Below, in pieces: positions 1 to 5,380 of a stretch of DNA of 5,380 nucleotides. Location: positions 1 through 5,380 of the forward strand of contig CADCUZ010000140.1 in assembly GCA_902806015.1 (NCBI GenBank), in the 5' to 3' direction. The notes under the pieces were generated by a model. That model ran no database searches and was not told the DNA's origin. It was given only the letters and a program-made list of their open reading frames with translations. Position 1 is the stretch's first letter, and each line of letters begins with the position of its first letter. The DNA is from an uncultured Rubrobacteraceae bacterium (GTDB taxonomy: Bacteria; Actinomycetota; Rubrobacteria; Rubrobacterales; Rubrobacteraceae). The position numbers and the translations under genes are program-made.

Positions 1-148
1 CCCACAGAAGCCCCCCCCACCCTGTAAGGACCAAGACGAGCGCGATCCCGCCCAAGAGCCCGACCCCCACCAGAACCCGCGGCAGGACATTCCGCGCCCT
101 CCCGGGTTCTTCCAACGGCGTCCGCGCTGCCGGGTCTGTGCGTCGCAT
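1..148 (-). CDS. N-terminus of a membrane-anchored protein, cut by the window edge
   Basis: An ATG at 148-146 opens a frame that stays open for 49 codons to the left edge, so only the N-terminus is visible. A good ribosome binding site (AAAGGA, around 153-158) lies 4 bases before the ATG. The first ~20 residues are polar and rich in arginine (start MRRTDPAARTPLEEPGRARN). They are followed by a hydrophobic run from about residue 22 to 43, rich in V, L, G and A, ending in a Gly/Trp-rich stretch. This is the pattern of a cytoplasmic basic tail followed by one transmembrane segment or an uncleaved signal anchor. There is no lipobox cysteine in the visible part. The family cannot be named from this fragment. 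The gene is separated from yebC by a long stretch without intact genes, so it probably has its own promoter. The call that it is a gene is fairly secure; its function is unknown. Confidence 0.6.
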   Translation of the reverse strand, partial: MRRTDPAARTPLEEPGRARNVLPRVLVGVGLLGGIALVLVLTGWGGLLW

Positions 149-196
149 CGTGTCCTTTCGCGGTCTACGGGCCTTTGCCACTACCCGGACCGGAGT

Positions 197-219
197 GTAG
201 CGTCTCGTCCCGACGCTAC
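197..219 (-). promoter_or_regulatory. Perfect 8-bp inverted repeat (hairpin or operator) upstream of the left-edge gene
   Basis: GTAGCGTC and GACGCTAC form perfect 8-bp arms around a 7-base loop, 48 bases before the ATG at 148. Neither side is followed by a T-run, so it is not a typical intrinsic terminator. Part of the left arm plus the loop (207-215) is also complementary over 9 bases to 251-259, which would give a competing structure in a minus-strand transcript. It could be an operator for a dimeric regulator or a leader structure controlling the left-edge gene. Confidence 0.35.
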
Positions 220-268
220 CGGCTCTTGACGCGTTGGCGCCGACACCCACCGTCGGGACCCGATCGCC

Positions 269-710
269 CTAAAGCCTGCCGACATAGAGACGCGTGTCGT
301 ACAGGACGGTGACCGTCCCGAGGTCCTGGGATCTCCCGAAGACGTCTTCGAGCTCCCGAGCATTCGGGCGCAGACGGGCTCTTCCTCCGCCGGCGCATAA
401 GAAAAGGACTGCCTCTGGCCCTTGAGGCCGGCGAGAACCAACCTCTGCATGTTTCCCAACGTCCACCTCTCGACCGGCATCGGCGCAAAGAGATCTCGGA
501 CCTTCTCCGGGTTTCCCGCCGACCGTGGTTTACCCCCCGTAGGCCGTTCCGTGGATCCCGTGAAACTGTTCGTAAGCCCGTACCGGCAGGTCGCGGCCTA
601 AGAACCCGCTCGAACTCTTTCCAATAGGCCGAAAAGCGCCTCGCGCCGCCATAACTCAAGCAGTTGACGAGACGTTCTTCGAGGGGGAGGTGACACGGCA
701 GTGGATCGTG
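269..710 (-). pseudogene. Probable decayed protein gene, readable only across three frames
   Basis: No single frame in 149-790 looks like a normal gene, but protein-like segments follow one another on the minus strand. They run from about 710 to 600 (contains RFSAYWKEFERVL), 598 to 536 (contains GRDLPVRAYEQFHGIHGTAY), 534 to 367 (contains NPEKVRDLFAPMPVERW) and 364 to 269 (contains DLGTVTVLYDTRLYVGRL, then TAG). Joined, they give about 146 residues. In the last three segments roughly 70 to 77 percent of third codon positions are G or C, as expected for coding DNA here. The changes needed are one extra base near 599, one extra G in a run of six G at 533-538, and one missing base near 365. No convincing start codon is visible, and the first segment is the weakest. 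I do not recognise the family. Alternatives are chance open frames in GC-rich DNA, or indel errors in the sequence, although the neighbouring genes are intact. The rest of the gap (149-268 and 711-790) holds the leader repeats described separately and no clear terminator. Confidence 0.4.
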
Positions 711-790
711 CTATCGTTGAGTTTTGAGTATAAGAAGTCCCCCCGATAGACCGGCGATGGGGCCTGTGGTGGCTGGGTAGGGCTAGTGGG

Positions 791-1555
791 CTACTTCAGC
801 TGTTCATCCATAGTAACCGCCATGACCTCGTCGCTTATGTCGAAGTTGGCGTAGACCTCCTGCACGTCGTCGTTCTCTTCGAGGGCGTCGATAAGGCGCA
901 GGGTCTGGCGGGCGGTGGCGGCGTCGAGGTCTACGCTGTTTTGGGGCTGCATCGTGATCTCGGCGTTTTCGTACGGGATGCCGGCCTCGTCGAGCGCCAC
1001 GCGCACCGCCGTGAAGGTCTCGGGCGTCGTGACGACCCGGTAGTCGCTCTCCTGTGCGTCCACGTCCTCCGCGCCGGCTTCGAGCGCAGCCATCATGAGC
1101 TCGTCCTCGTCGGCGCCGTCCTTGGGAACCAGGACGATCCCCTTCCGCTCGAAGAGGTACGCCACCGAGCCGCTCGTACCGAGCTTGCCGCCGTTCTTGG
1201 AGAAGATGTAGCGCACGTCGGAGGCCGTACGGTTGCGGTTGTCCGTCACTACGTCCACGAGCACGGCCACGCCGCCGGGGGCGTAGCCCTCGTAGGTGAT
1301 CCTCTCGATGGCCGCCGCGTCTGCGCCGGAGCCTGTCCCCTTGTCTATGGCCCGCTGGATGTTGTCGTTGGGCATGTTGCCGTCCTTCGCCTTCTGGACC
1401 GCCAGGCTCAGGGCGGGGTTCATCTCCGCGTCGCCCCCGCCCTCACGAGCGGCGATCGTTATGGCTTTGGACAGCTTGCCGAAGAGCGCCCCGCGCTTCG
1501 CGTCGGCGGCTCCCTTTTTCCGCTTGATCGTGGACCACTTGCTATGACCGCTCAA
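791..1555 (-). CDS. yebC: YebC/PmpR family protein
   Basis: A 254-residue protein of the usual length for the YebC family. Members are cytoplasmic. They have been described as DNA-binding transcriptional regulators and, more recently, some as translation factors that relieve ribosome stalling; which applies here cannot be read from sequence. The family signatures are all present: [12 protein letters not shown] at residues 3-14, [14 protein letters not shown] at 60-73, YEGYAPGG at 88-95, TDNRNRT at 104-110, and [11 protein letters not shown] at 125-135. The acidic C-terminal third is also typical. The start is TTG at 1555-1553: it gives the conserved N-terminus MSGHSKW and sits 9 bases behind a perfect AGGAGG. 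A nearby ATG at 1563-1561 is out of frame and stops after three codons. The gene overlaps the end of pdxT by 14 bases. The order pdxS-pdxT-yebC is known from actinobacteria, where ruvC often follows; here ruvC does not follow within the 790 bases visible. Confidence 0.97.
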   Translation of the reverse strand: MSGHSKWSTIKRKKGAADAKRGALFGKLSKAITIAAREGGGDAEMNPALSLAVQKAKDGNMPNDNIQRAIDKGTGSGADAAAIERITYEGYAPGGVAVLVDVVTDNRNRTASDVRYIFSKNGGKLGTSGSVAYLFERKGIVLVPKDGADEDELMMAALEAGAEDVDAQESDYRVVTTPETFTAVRVALDEAGIPYENAEITMQPQNSVDLDAATARQTLRLIDALEENDDVQEVYANFDISDEVMAVTMDEQLK

Positions 1556-2141
1556 TGCCGCATACCTCCTCGAGAAAATACTCGTGAAACCTGGTGTCGT
1601 CCGTGAGCTCCGGGTGGAAGGCTGTCACCAGGATGTTCTCCCCCCGCGCCGCCACGACGCGCCCTTCCAACTCCGAGAGGACCTCAACCCCCGGCCCCAC
1701 GTCCTCGAAGAACGGCGCCCGGATAAAGACCCCGGTGAACGGCTCGTCGAAGCCCTCGACCTCGAGGTCCTTCTCGAACGAGTGGACCTGCCGTCCGAAC
1801 CCGTTGCGTTCCACGAGCGCGTTCATCACCCCAAGCAAGGGCTGGTGCGGCCCCGTCGTCGCGGACGCGACGAGCACCATCCCCGCGCACGTCCCCCACA
1901 CCGGTCCGCCCCGGTAGAAGTAGGCCCGAATGCCGTCCAGAAGCCCCGAGTCCACCATCATCTTCCCGATGGTGGTGGACTCCCCGCCGGGCACTATGAT
2001 GCCGGCCAGCCCCTCCAACCCCTCGGCCGTCCTGACCTCAACAGGCTCCACGCCGAGCCGGTGCAGGATCTCCGCGTGCTCCTGCACCTCGCCCTGCAGC
2101 GCGAGGATGCCGACCTTCGGCCTGTCGCCGTTACCAGCCAC
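1542..2141 (-). CDS. pdxT: Pyridoxal 5'-phosphate synthase glutaminase subunit PdxT
   Basis: PdxT is a class I glutamine amidotransferase. It hydrolyses glutamine and passes ammonia to PdxS, which builds pyridoxal 5'-phosphate; in known cases the subunits form a 12+12 complex in the cytoplasm. From the start chosen here the protein has 199 residues, close to the family length of about 190. Visible motifs are [12 protein letters not shown] at residues 11-22, PGGEST at 51-56, the nucleophile elbow WGTCAG with Cys85, and HPEL with the catalytic pair His176 and Glu178. The frame is open to 2237, but the extra N-terminal residues are low-complexity and lie in pdxS coding sequence. The GTG at 2141-2139 fits the family N-terminus and has a GAAGGGGAG about 13 bases upstream. 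It overlaps the end of pdxS by 11 bases and the start of yebC by 14, which suggests coupled translation. All catalytic residues are present, so the enzyme should be active. Confidence 0.97.
   Translation of the reverse strand: MAGNGDRPKVGILALQGEVQEHAEILHRLGVEPVEVRTAEGLEGLAGIIVPGGESTTIGKMMVDSGLLDGIRAYFYRGGPVWGTCAGMVLVASATTGPHQPLLGVMNALVERNGFGRQVHSFEKDLEVEGFDEPFTGVFIRAPFFEDVGPGVEVLSELEGRVVAARGENILVTAFHPELTDDTRFHEYFLEEVCGIERS
1564..1570 (-). promoter_or_regulatory. Strong ribosome binding site of yebC inside pdxT
   Basis: AGGAGGT lies within the last codons of pdxT, 8 to 9 bases before the TTG start of yebC. It decides the TTG start against the out-of-frame ATG that lies closer to it. Confidence 0.8.
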
Positions 2142-3027
2142 GCGTCGCGAGCCGCTCCCCTTCGGAAAGATCGCCCATCTCCCGGCCGACCATAGCCTGG
2201 CCGAGTCCCCGGCTCGCCTCGGCCACGGCCTTCGCATCCTTGAAGTGCGTAGTCGCCTTCACGATGGCCCGCGCCCGCAAGGCGGGGTCGCCGCTCTTGA
2301 AGATCCCGCTTCCCACGAACACCCCGTCGGCCCCGAGCTGCATCATCAGCGCCGCGTCCGCCGGCGTCGCGATTCCACCCGCCGTGAACAGCACGACCGG
2401 CAGCCGCCCGTTCTCCGCCACCCAGCGCACCAGCTCGTAGGGCGCACGCAAATCCTTGGCCTCGCTCATAAGCTCGTCTGCTTCCATGACGCTCAAGCGC
2501 CGGATGCCCCCGACGATCGCGCGCATGTGGCGGACGGCCTCGACCACGTTGCCGGTGCCGGCCTCTCCTTTGGAACGGATCATGGCGGCGCCCTCGCCGA
2601 TGCGCCGCAAAGCCTCCCCGAGGTTCGTCGCCCCGCACACGAAGGGCACCTCGAAGGCCGCCTTGTCTATGTGGTGCTTTTCGTCGGCCGGCGTGAGCAC
2701 CTCGGACTCATCTATGTAGTCGACCTCCAGAGCTTCGAGCACCTGGGCCTCGACGAAGTGCCCGATGCGTGCCTTAGCCATAACGGGAATGGAGACGGCC
2801 TCCTGGATCCCGAAGACCATCTCAGGGTCGCTCATCCTCGCGACGCCGCCGTCGGCCCTAATGTCTGCCGGTACGCGCTCGAGCGCCATCACCGCGACGG
2901 CTCCCGACTCCTCGGCGATCCGCGCTTGCTCGGCGTTCACCACGTCCATGATGACCCCGCCCTTGAGCATCTGGGCCATCCCGCTCTTGACCCTAAATGT
3001 TCCTGTTGATCGCCCGTTTTCCGCCAT
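2131..3027 (-). CDS. pdxS: Pyridoxal 5'-phosphate synthase lyase subunit PdxS
   Basis: PdxS makes pyridoxal 5'-phosphate from ribose 5-phosphate, glyceraldehyde 3-phosphate and ammonia supplied by PdxT (the DXP-independent route). It is a cytoplasmic TIM-barrel enzyme. The 298 residues match the family length. Visible landmarks are the N-terminal [20 protein letters not shown] (residues 9-28, with the conserved Asp28), the Schiff-base lysine Lys85 in [17 protein letters not shown] at 50-57, and the second catalytic lysine Lys153 in [30 protein letters not shown] and [14 protein letters not shown] form the phosphate-binding end of the barrel. The start is ATG at 3027, preceded by a GGGGG-type ribosome binding site 7 bases away. 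A plausible sigma70-type promoter lies just upstream, making pdxS the first gene of pdxS-pdxT-yebC. I see no regulator gene of the PdxR type nearby. Nothing is missing or truncated. Confidence 0.98.
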   Translation of the reverse strand: MAENGRSTGTFRVKSGMAQMLKGGVIMDVVNAEQARIAEESGAVAVMALERVPADIRADGGVARMSDPEMVFGIQEAVSIPVMAKARIGHFVEAQVLEALEVDYIDESEVLTPADEKHHIDKAAFEVPFVCGATNLGEALRRIGEGAAMIRSKGEAGTGNVVEAVRHMRAIVGGIRRLSVMEADELMSEAKDLRAPYELVRWVAENGRLPVVLFTAGGIATPADAALMMQLGADGVFVGSGIFKSGDPALRARAIVKATTHFKDAKAVAEASRGLGQAMVGREMGDLSEGERLATRGW

Positions 3028-3068
3028 AGGTTTGCCCCCATGAGTGCTTACTAGAATAAGGTAGACGT

Positions 3069-3097
3069 ATCTTACTACCAGCGCCCCCTCAGACCAA
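3069..3097 (-). promoter_or_regulatory. Putative promoter of the pdxS-pdxT-yebC operon
   Basis: On the minus strand, TTGGTC (3097-3092) and TAAGAT (3074-3069) are separated by exactly 17 bases, in the 97-base gap before pdxS. The -10 box matches 4 of 6 consensus positions, the -35 box 3 of 6. Transcription would start near 3062, giving a leader of about 35 bases. The area is visibly more AT-rich than its surroundings. Confidence 0.45.
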
Positions 3098-3124
3098 ACC
3101 GCGATCCGCCTGGAAGGAGAAACT

Positions 3125-3325
3125 TTAGCGCTTCTTGCGCTCCTTGGCGTACTCCTCAGAGAACTTCTTCAAGAACGCCTCGATCCCGTGACCCGCCGCG
3201 CGCCTGGCCGCCGGAAGGACCACGCGCGCCTCCTGGCGCGCGAGGTCGGCCACCTTGCGAAAGACGCGCGCCCGGCCGGGGGGCTCCGAAGCGCCGCTCT
3301 CCGCGATCTGCTCCCTATCCCTCAC
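3125..3325 (-). CDS. Small basic protein of unknown function, end of the arsA block
   Basis: A 66-residue protein that I do not recognise. It starts with GTG at 3325-3323, overlapping the TGA of the preceding gene (GTGA, 4 bases), so its translation is probably coupled. The protein is rich in charge, with 17 Lys/Arg against 10 Asp/Glu. A central region that should be helical (about residues 20-60, with [16 protein letters not shown] and [16 protein letters not shown]) has an amphipathic spacing, and the C-terminus is very basic (KERKKR). There is no signal peptide, no membrane segment and no cysteine. The basic tail could bind nucleic acid or an acidic partner, but that is only a guess. The evidence that it is real is the overlap with the preceding gene, the GC-rich third codon positions and the protein-like composition. 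The short length leaves some doubt. Confidence 0.6.
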   Translation of the reverse strand: MRDREQIAESGASEPPGRARVFRKVADLARQEARVVLPAARRAAGHGIEAFLKKFSEEYAKERKKR

Positions 3326-3525
3326 CGTACCTCTATGCGCTCCCGGACCGTCTCCTCCAGGCCAGGGTGCGTCCGACCCGGCCCCGCCAGCGCGGCCACA
3401 CCCTTGAGCGCCTCCAACCCGGACCGCCGGAAGTGGACCGCGGCCCGCTTGCGCCGCTCGCCGGGCACCGCAACATAGGCGATAACGGCCAGCAGTCCGC
3501 CCTTCCCGCGCCGCTCAGAAGCCAT
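3322..3525 (-). CDS. Small basic protein of unknown function, directly after arsA
   Basis: A 67-residue protein that I do not recognise. The ATG at 3525-3523 lies inside the end of the ATPase gene (11-base overlap), with AAGGTG about 10 bases upstream as ribosome binding site. After a basic start (MASERRGKGG) comes a short hydrophobic stretch LLAVIAYVAV at residues 11-20, too short for a normal membrane helix and more like a buried strand. Then follow a basic segment (GERRKRAAVHFRRSG), a likely helix (LEALKGVAALAG) and a charged C-terminus. There is no cysteine. Its position, sandwiched by overlaps between the ArsA-type ATPase and another small basic protein, suggests that the three are made together and perhaps act together. 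A longer reading of the same stretch in another frame (3333-3548) is a shadow. Confidence 0.6.
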   Translation of the reverse strand: MASERRGKGGLLAVIAYVAVPGERRKRAAVHFRRSGLEALKGVAALAGPGRTHPGLEETVRERIEVR

Positions 3526-4687
3526 CCGTGAGCTTCACCTTCAGCCACCCGCCCTCCACGCTCGCCCCCGCCGCCGACAGCCGGGCCAGCGAGTCCGGAA
3601 GCAGGATGTTTCGCCTATAACTCCCCACCTTAACGAAGAGCTCAGCCCCGCGCTTCGAGAGATCCACGTCCTTCTTCTCCGCCAACGGCAGGTTGAAAAC
3701 CACCTCGTACCCGCCGTCGGTCTTGACCACGTCGTGCGCGGCCCCGTTGAAGAGCATCGGCAGCGGGTCCGTCCCTTCGAACACGTCGTCGGCCAAGGCC
3801 CCGAGCGCCTCCAGGCCGAACATCTCGCGGTCGAAGAGCCGGGCGGTCAGGATCGGTATCGGCGCGAACGACTCCTCGATGGTTCTCATGTGCCGTGCTT
3901 GCGCCCTTCGCCACTGGTCGAAGTACGGGTCCGTCACGGTGTCGGGGAGTAGCCGGTTGACTACCACGGCGTCCACGCCGTAGTCGTAGAGGTTCAAGTA
4001 GGTGTAGGCCCGGCGGGCCTCCGCTACGACCATCTTCTCCGCGTTGACCACGAGGCGGACCGACGCCTCCCGCCTGTCCGTCAGGATCTCCTCGACGCCG
4101 GCTATCGCCTCGTAGAACCGCTGCCCGGCGGCGAAGACGCTGTCCTGCGGCAACGGCGGCAGAGATTTCGTCCTGTTGGCGAAGGGCCGCACGAGCTTCG
4201 CGGCCCGGCGTTGGATCGGCAGTATCTTCTCGACGTACCAGTTCATCTGGTCCGGCAAGCTCAAAAGCTTCAGCGTCTCTCCCGTCGGCGCCGCGTCCAC
4301 GATGAGCGCGTCGTACGCGGCCTCTTGGTGGTGCCGCCGGACCGCCAACAGGCCGAAGAGCTCGTCCATGCCCGGCAGCATCGCCAACTCCTCGGCCGCC
4401 AGGGCATTCGACCCCTGCCACTCAAAGACCGTCGAAACGTAGGCCTGGATCTGCGCCCAGTTCTCCTCGATCATGGAGGTGTGGTCCATCTCCTGCGCCC
4501 ACACGCCCGTGGCCATGTGCTTCGGATCAGATCCGATGGGCGCGTCGAAGGCGTCTGCGAGGGAGTGTGCGGGGTCCGTGCTCATTACGAGGACCTTCTG
4601 CCCGTTTTGGGCCGCCTTGAGGGCCGTGGCCGCCGCGACGCTCGTCTTGCCGACCCCGCCCTTGCCCGTGTAGAGGATCGTCCTCAT
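3515..4687 (-). CDS. ArsA/GET3-family ATPase with C-terminal HSP20-like domain
   Basis: A 390-residue P-loop ATPase of the ArsA/GET3 (SIMIBI) family. The deviant Walker A GKGGVGKTS is at residues 8-16, switch I STDPAHSLADAFD at 36-48, and switch II DAAPTGETLKLLSLP at 131-145; VVVNRLLPD at 241-249 is likely nucleotide-base contact. Residues about 320-388 match the HSP20-like domain seen at the C-terminus of many bacterial ArsA proteins. The protein contains no cysteine, so it lacks both the arsenite-binding cysteines of plasmid ArsA and the CxxC zinc pair of GET3. No arsenite pump or ArsR gene is near. Arsenic resistance is therefore unlikely. A role as a dimeric ATPase chaperone or membrane-protein factor is plausible, but inferred. 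The ATG at 4687 gives the normal family N-terminus, yet there is no strong ribosome binding site before it. Two small genes overlap its 3' end in series. Confidence 0.93.
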   Translation of the reverse strand: MRTILYTGKGGVGKTSVAAATALKAAQNGQKVLVMSTDPAHSLADAFDAPIGSDPKHMATGVWAQEMDHTSMIEENWAQIQAYVSTVFEWQGSNALAAEELAMLPGMDELFGLLAVRRHHQEAAYDALIVDAAPTGETLKLLSLPDQMNWYVEKILPIQRRAAKLVRPFANRTKSLPPLPQDSVFAAGQRFYEAIAGVEEILTDRREASVRLVVNAEKMVVAEARRAYTYLNLYDYGVDAVVVNRLLPDTVTDPYFDQWRRAQARHMRTIEESFAPIPILTARLFDREMFGLEALGALADDVFEGTDPLPMLFNGAAHDVVKTDGGYEVVFNLPLAEKKDVDLSKRGAELFVKVGSYRRNILLPDSLARLSAAGASVEGGWLKVKLTDGF

Positions 4688-4733
4688 GCGGCGTGGGTGG
4701 GGCTCTTGCTCGCAAAACCGTACCGATCCATAC

Positions 4734-4750
4734 CCGGATTATATATCCGG
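4734..4750 (-). promoter_or_regulatory. Consensus -10 box inside a perfect palindrome, before arsA
   Basis: A perfect TATAAT (4743-4738, minus strand) lies inside CCGGAT-5 bases-ATCCGG, a perfect inverted repeat with 6-bp arms. It falls in the 70-base gap between the DksA-like gene and the ATPase gene. Transcription would start near 4731, about 44 bases before the ATG. I see no good -35 box at 16 to 18 bases, so the promoter may need an activator, or the palindrome may be the site of a repressor covering the -10 box. Confidence 0.4.
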
Positions 4751-4757
4751 AAGGGGA

Positions 4758-5147
4758 TCAGACCGGCGGGCGCCGCTGCCGCTCAAAGCTCTGCTGCTCG
4801 CTTACGGTCCGAAGCGCCTCCGGCGCGGCCTCCAGCCGGCCCTTCGGTATCGGCTGCCCGCTTTCGTCGGAGAGGCCGTAGGTGCCTTCCCCGATCTTCG
4901 CCAGCGCCCGCTCCACGTCCCCGAGACGCTGCCCGGCCTGCTCGCCGATGGTCGCGTCCATCTCCCGCGTGAACATCTGCTGGCTCAAATCGCCGGAATC
5001 GTGCTCGGTGAAGTCCCCCTCGGCCTCGCTACGGTTCTGCTGGTCCCCTTCCATACCGCGCTGGATGCGCACCAGCTCGTCTCGCAACTCCAGCAGGCGT
5101 TCCCTCTGCCGCGCGATAAACTCGTCGTCGATCTCCGTGTTCGCCAC
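4758..5147 (-). CDS. TraR/DksA-family protein lacking the zinc-finger cysteines
   Basis: A 129-residue protein of the TraR/DksA family, whose members enter the RNA polymerase secondary channel. Residues about 7-35 and 60-85 form the two halves of a predicted coiled coil, with an acidic tip (FTEHDSGDLSQQMFTREMD, 46-64) in the place of the catalytic loop of DksA. The zinc-finger region is clearly homologous (YGLSDESGQPIPKGRLEA, 90-107), but the four ligand positions are Ser93, Ser96, Thr114 and Glu117. The spacing C-x2-C-x17-C-x2-C is kept and no cysteine remains. The fold must therefore be held without zinc. The start is GTG at 5147, with AGGAG 5 bases upstream. The gene follows the 5S rRNA on the same strand. 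It could regulate rRNA transcription or a stress response, but this is inference. Confidence 0.88.
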   Translation of the reverse strand: MANTEIDDEFIARQRERLLELRDELVRIQRGMEGDQQNRSEAEGDFTEHDSGDLSQQMFTREMDATIGEQAGQRLGDVERALAKIGEGTYGLSDESGQPIPKGRLEAAPEALRTVSEQQSFERQRRPPV

Positions 5148-5215
5148 GCTCGCTCCTCTCTATCTCCAAAGCCCCAAACATATAACAACGCGCCCACCCG
5201 TATCAGGGCAAAGGG

Positions 5216-5293
5216 CAAAATAAAACCGGCCACTCCTGCCACGATCAAAAGCTGACCGCCGACAAGCCGACCGGCTAACGGGACAAAATAAAA
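5216..5293. repeat. Two direct copies of CAAAATAAAA flanking the 5S-dksA gap
   Basis: CAAAATAAAA occurs at 5216-5225 and 5284-5293, each preceded by two or three G within a few bases. On the minus strand, the copy at 5284-5293 is a T-rich run (TTTTATTTTG) directly after the 5S rRNA, where it could aid termination. The other copy supplies the putative -10 box of the DksA-like gene. A perfect 10-base AT match is notable in such GC-rich DNA, but it may be chance. Confidence 0.4.
5220..5248 (-). promoter_or_regulatory. Putative promoter of the DksA-like gene
   Basis: TTGATC (5248-5243) and TTTTAT (5225-5220) are separated by 17 bases on the minus strand, each matching 4 of 6 consensus positions. 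Transcription would start near 5213, leaving a leader of about 65 bases. The 5148-5291 gap is richer in A and T than the genes, which fits a promoter region. Confidence 0.3.

Positions 5294-5380
<87 letters not shown>

Noticed and set aside
253..263. Short palindrome TCGGGACCCGA as a separate operator
   Set aside because: Only 5-bp arms around one base in GC-rich DNA. It overlaps the 251-259 arm already reported and is not significant alone.
400..600. Resemblance of the EKVRDLFAPM segment to the N-terminus of UbiE/MenG methyltransferases
   Set aside because: Only a few residues match, the order of the flanking segments does not follow that family, and no SAM-binding glycine motif can be placed with confidence.
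737..763. Possible terminator after yebC (CCCC...GGGG pairing)
   Set aside because: Only 4 to 5 pairs with a mismatch and no T-run afterwards; the nearby TATACT (minus, about 732-727) has no -35 partner either.
941..2195. Long plus-strand open frames opposite yebC and pdxT (941-1606 and 1584-2195)
   Set aside because: They are antisense shadows of well-conserved genes in GC-rich DNA, with His/Arg/Pro-rich translations that have no recognisable motif.
1930..3009. A 359-codon plus-strand open frame opposite pdxS
   Set aside because: It is antisense to the highly conserved PdxS. The translation is a low-complexity His/Arg/Asp-rich shadow.
3127..3141. Small hairpin AGCGC-5 bases-GCGCT at the end of the 66-residue gene, as a terminator
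   Set aside because: The stem is only 5 bp, it overlaps the last codons and stop, and the following AAAGTTTCTCC is not a T-run. Too weak to call.
4211..4972. Plus-strand open frame of 253 codons opposite arsA and the DksA-like gene
   Set aside because: It crosses two real genes and their promoter region on the opposite strand, and its composition is typical of an antisense shadow.

Overview
The window looks like chromosomal DNA from a GC-rich actinobacterium. A deep-branching lineage such as Rubrobacter is my best guess. This rests on strongly GC-biased codons, frequent GTG and TTG starts, the pdxS-pdxT-yebC order known from actinobacteria, and a cysteine-free DksA-like protein. The genus is inference only. 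Every gene I can support lies on the minus strand, so the reading order runs from the right edge to the left.

Right to left: (1) the 3' two-thirds of a 5S rRNA, presumably the end of an rrn operon, cut by the window edge; (2) a TraR/DksA-family protein whose four zinc-ligand positions are all non-cysteine; (3) an ArsA/GET3-family P-loop ATPase with a C-terminal HSP20-like domain and no cysteine at all, followed by two overlapping small genes (67 and 66 codons) that I do not recognise; (4) a short intergenic region with a plausible sigma70-type promoter; (5) the vitamin B6 operon pdxS-pdxT with yebC overlapping its end. PdxS and PdxT together make pyridoxal 5'-phosphate. YebC is a translation or transcription factor family protein. 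(6) About 640 bp with no intact gene, containing what looks like one decayed gene readable only by switching frames, and then a GC-rich leader with two mutually exclusive inverted repeats; (7) the first 49 codons of a membrane-anchored protein running off the left edge.

The genes form two tight, co-oriented blocks. In arsA-67aa-66aa and in pdxS-pdxT-yebC each gene overlaps the next by 4 to 14 bases, which suggests translational coupling. The points most worth a second look are the cysteine-free ArsA and DksA-like proteins, the unknown small proteins behind arsA, the palindrome on the arsA -10 box, the decayed gene, and the two-structure leader at the left end. I see no CRISPR array, insertion sequence, tRNA or integrase, and no clear novel multi-gene system.
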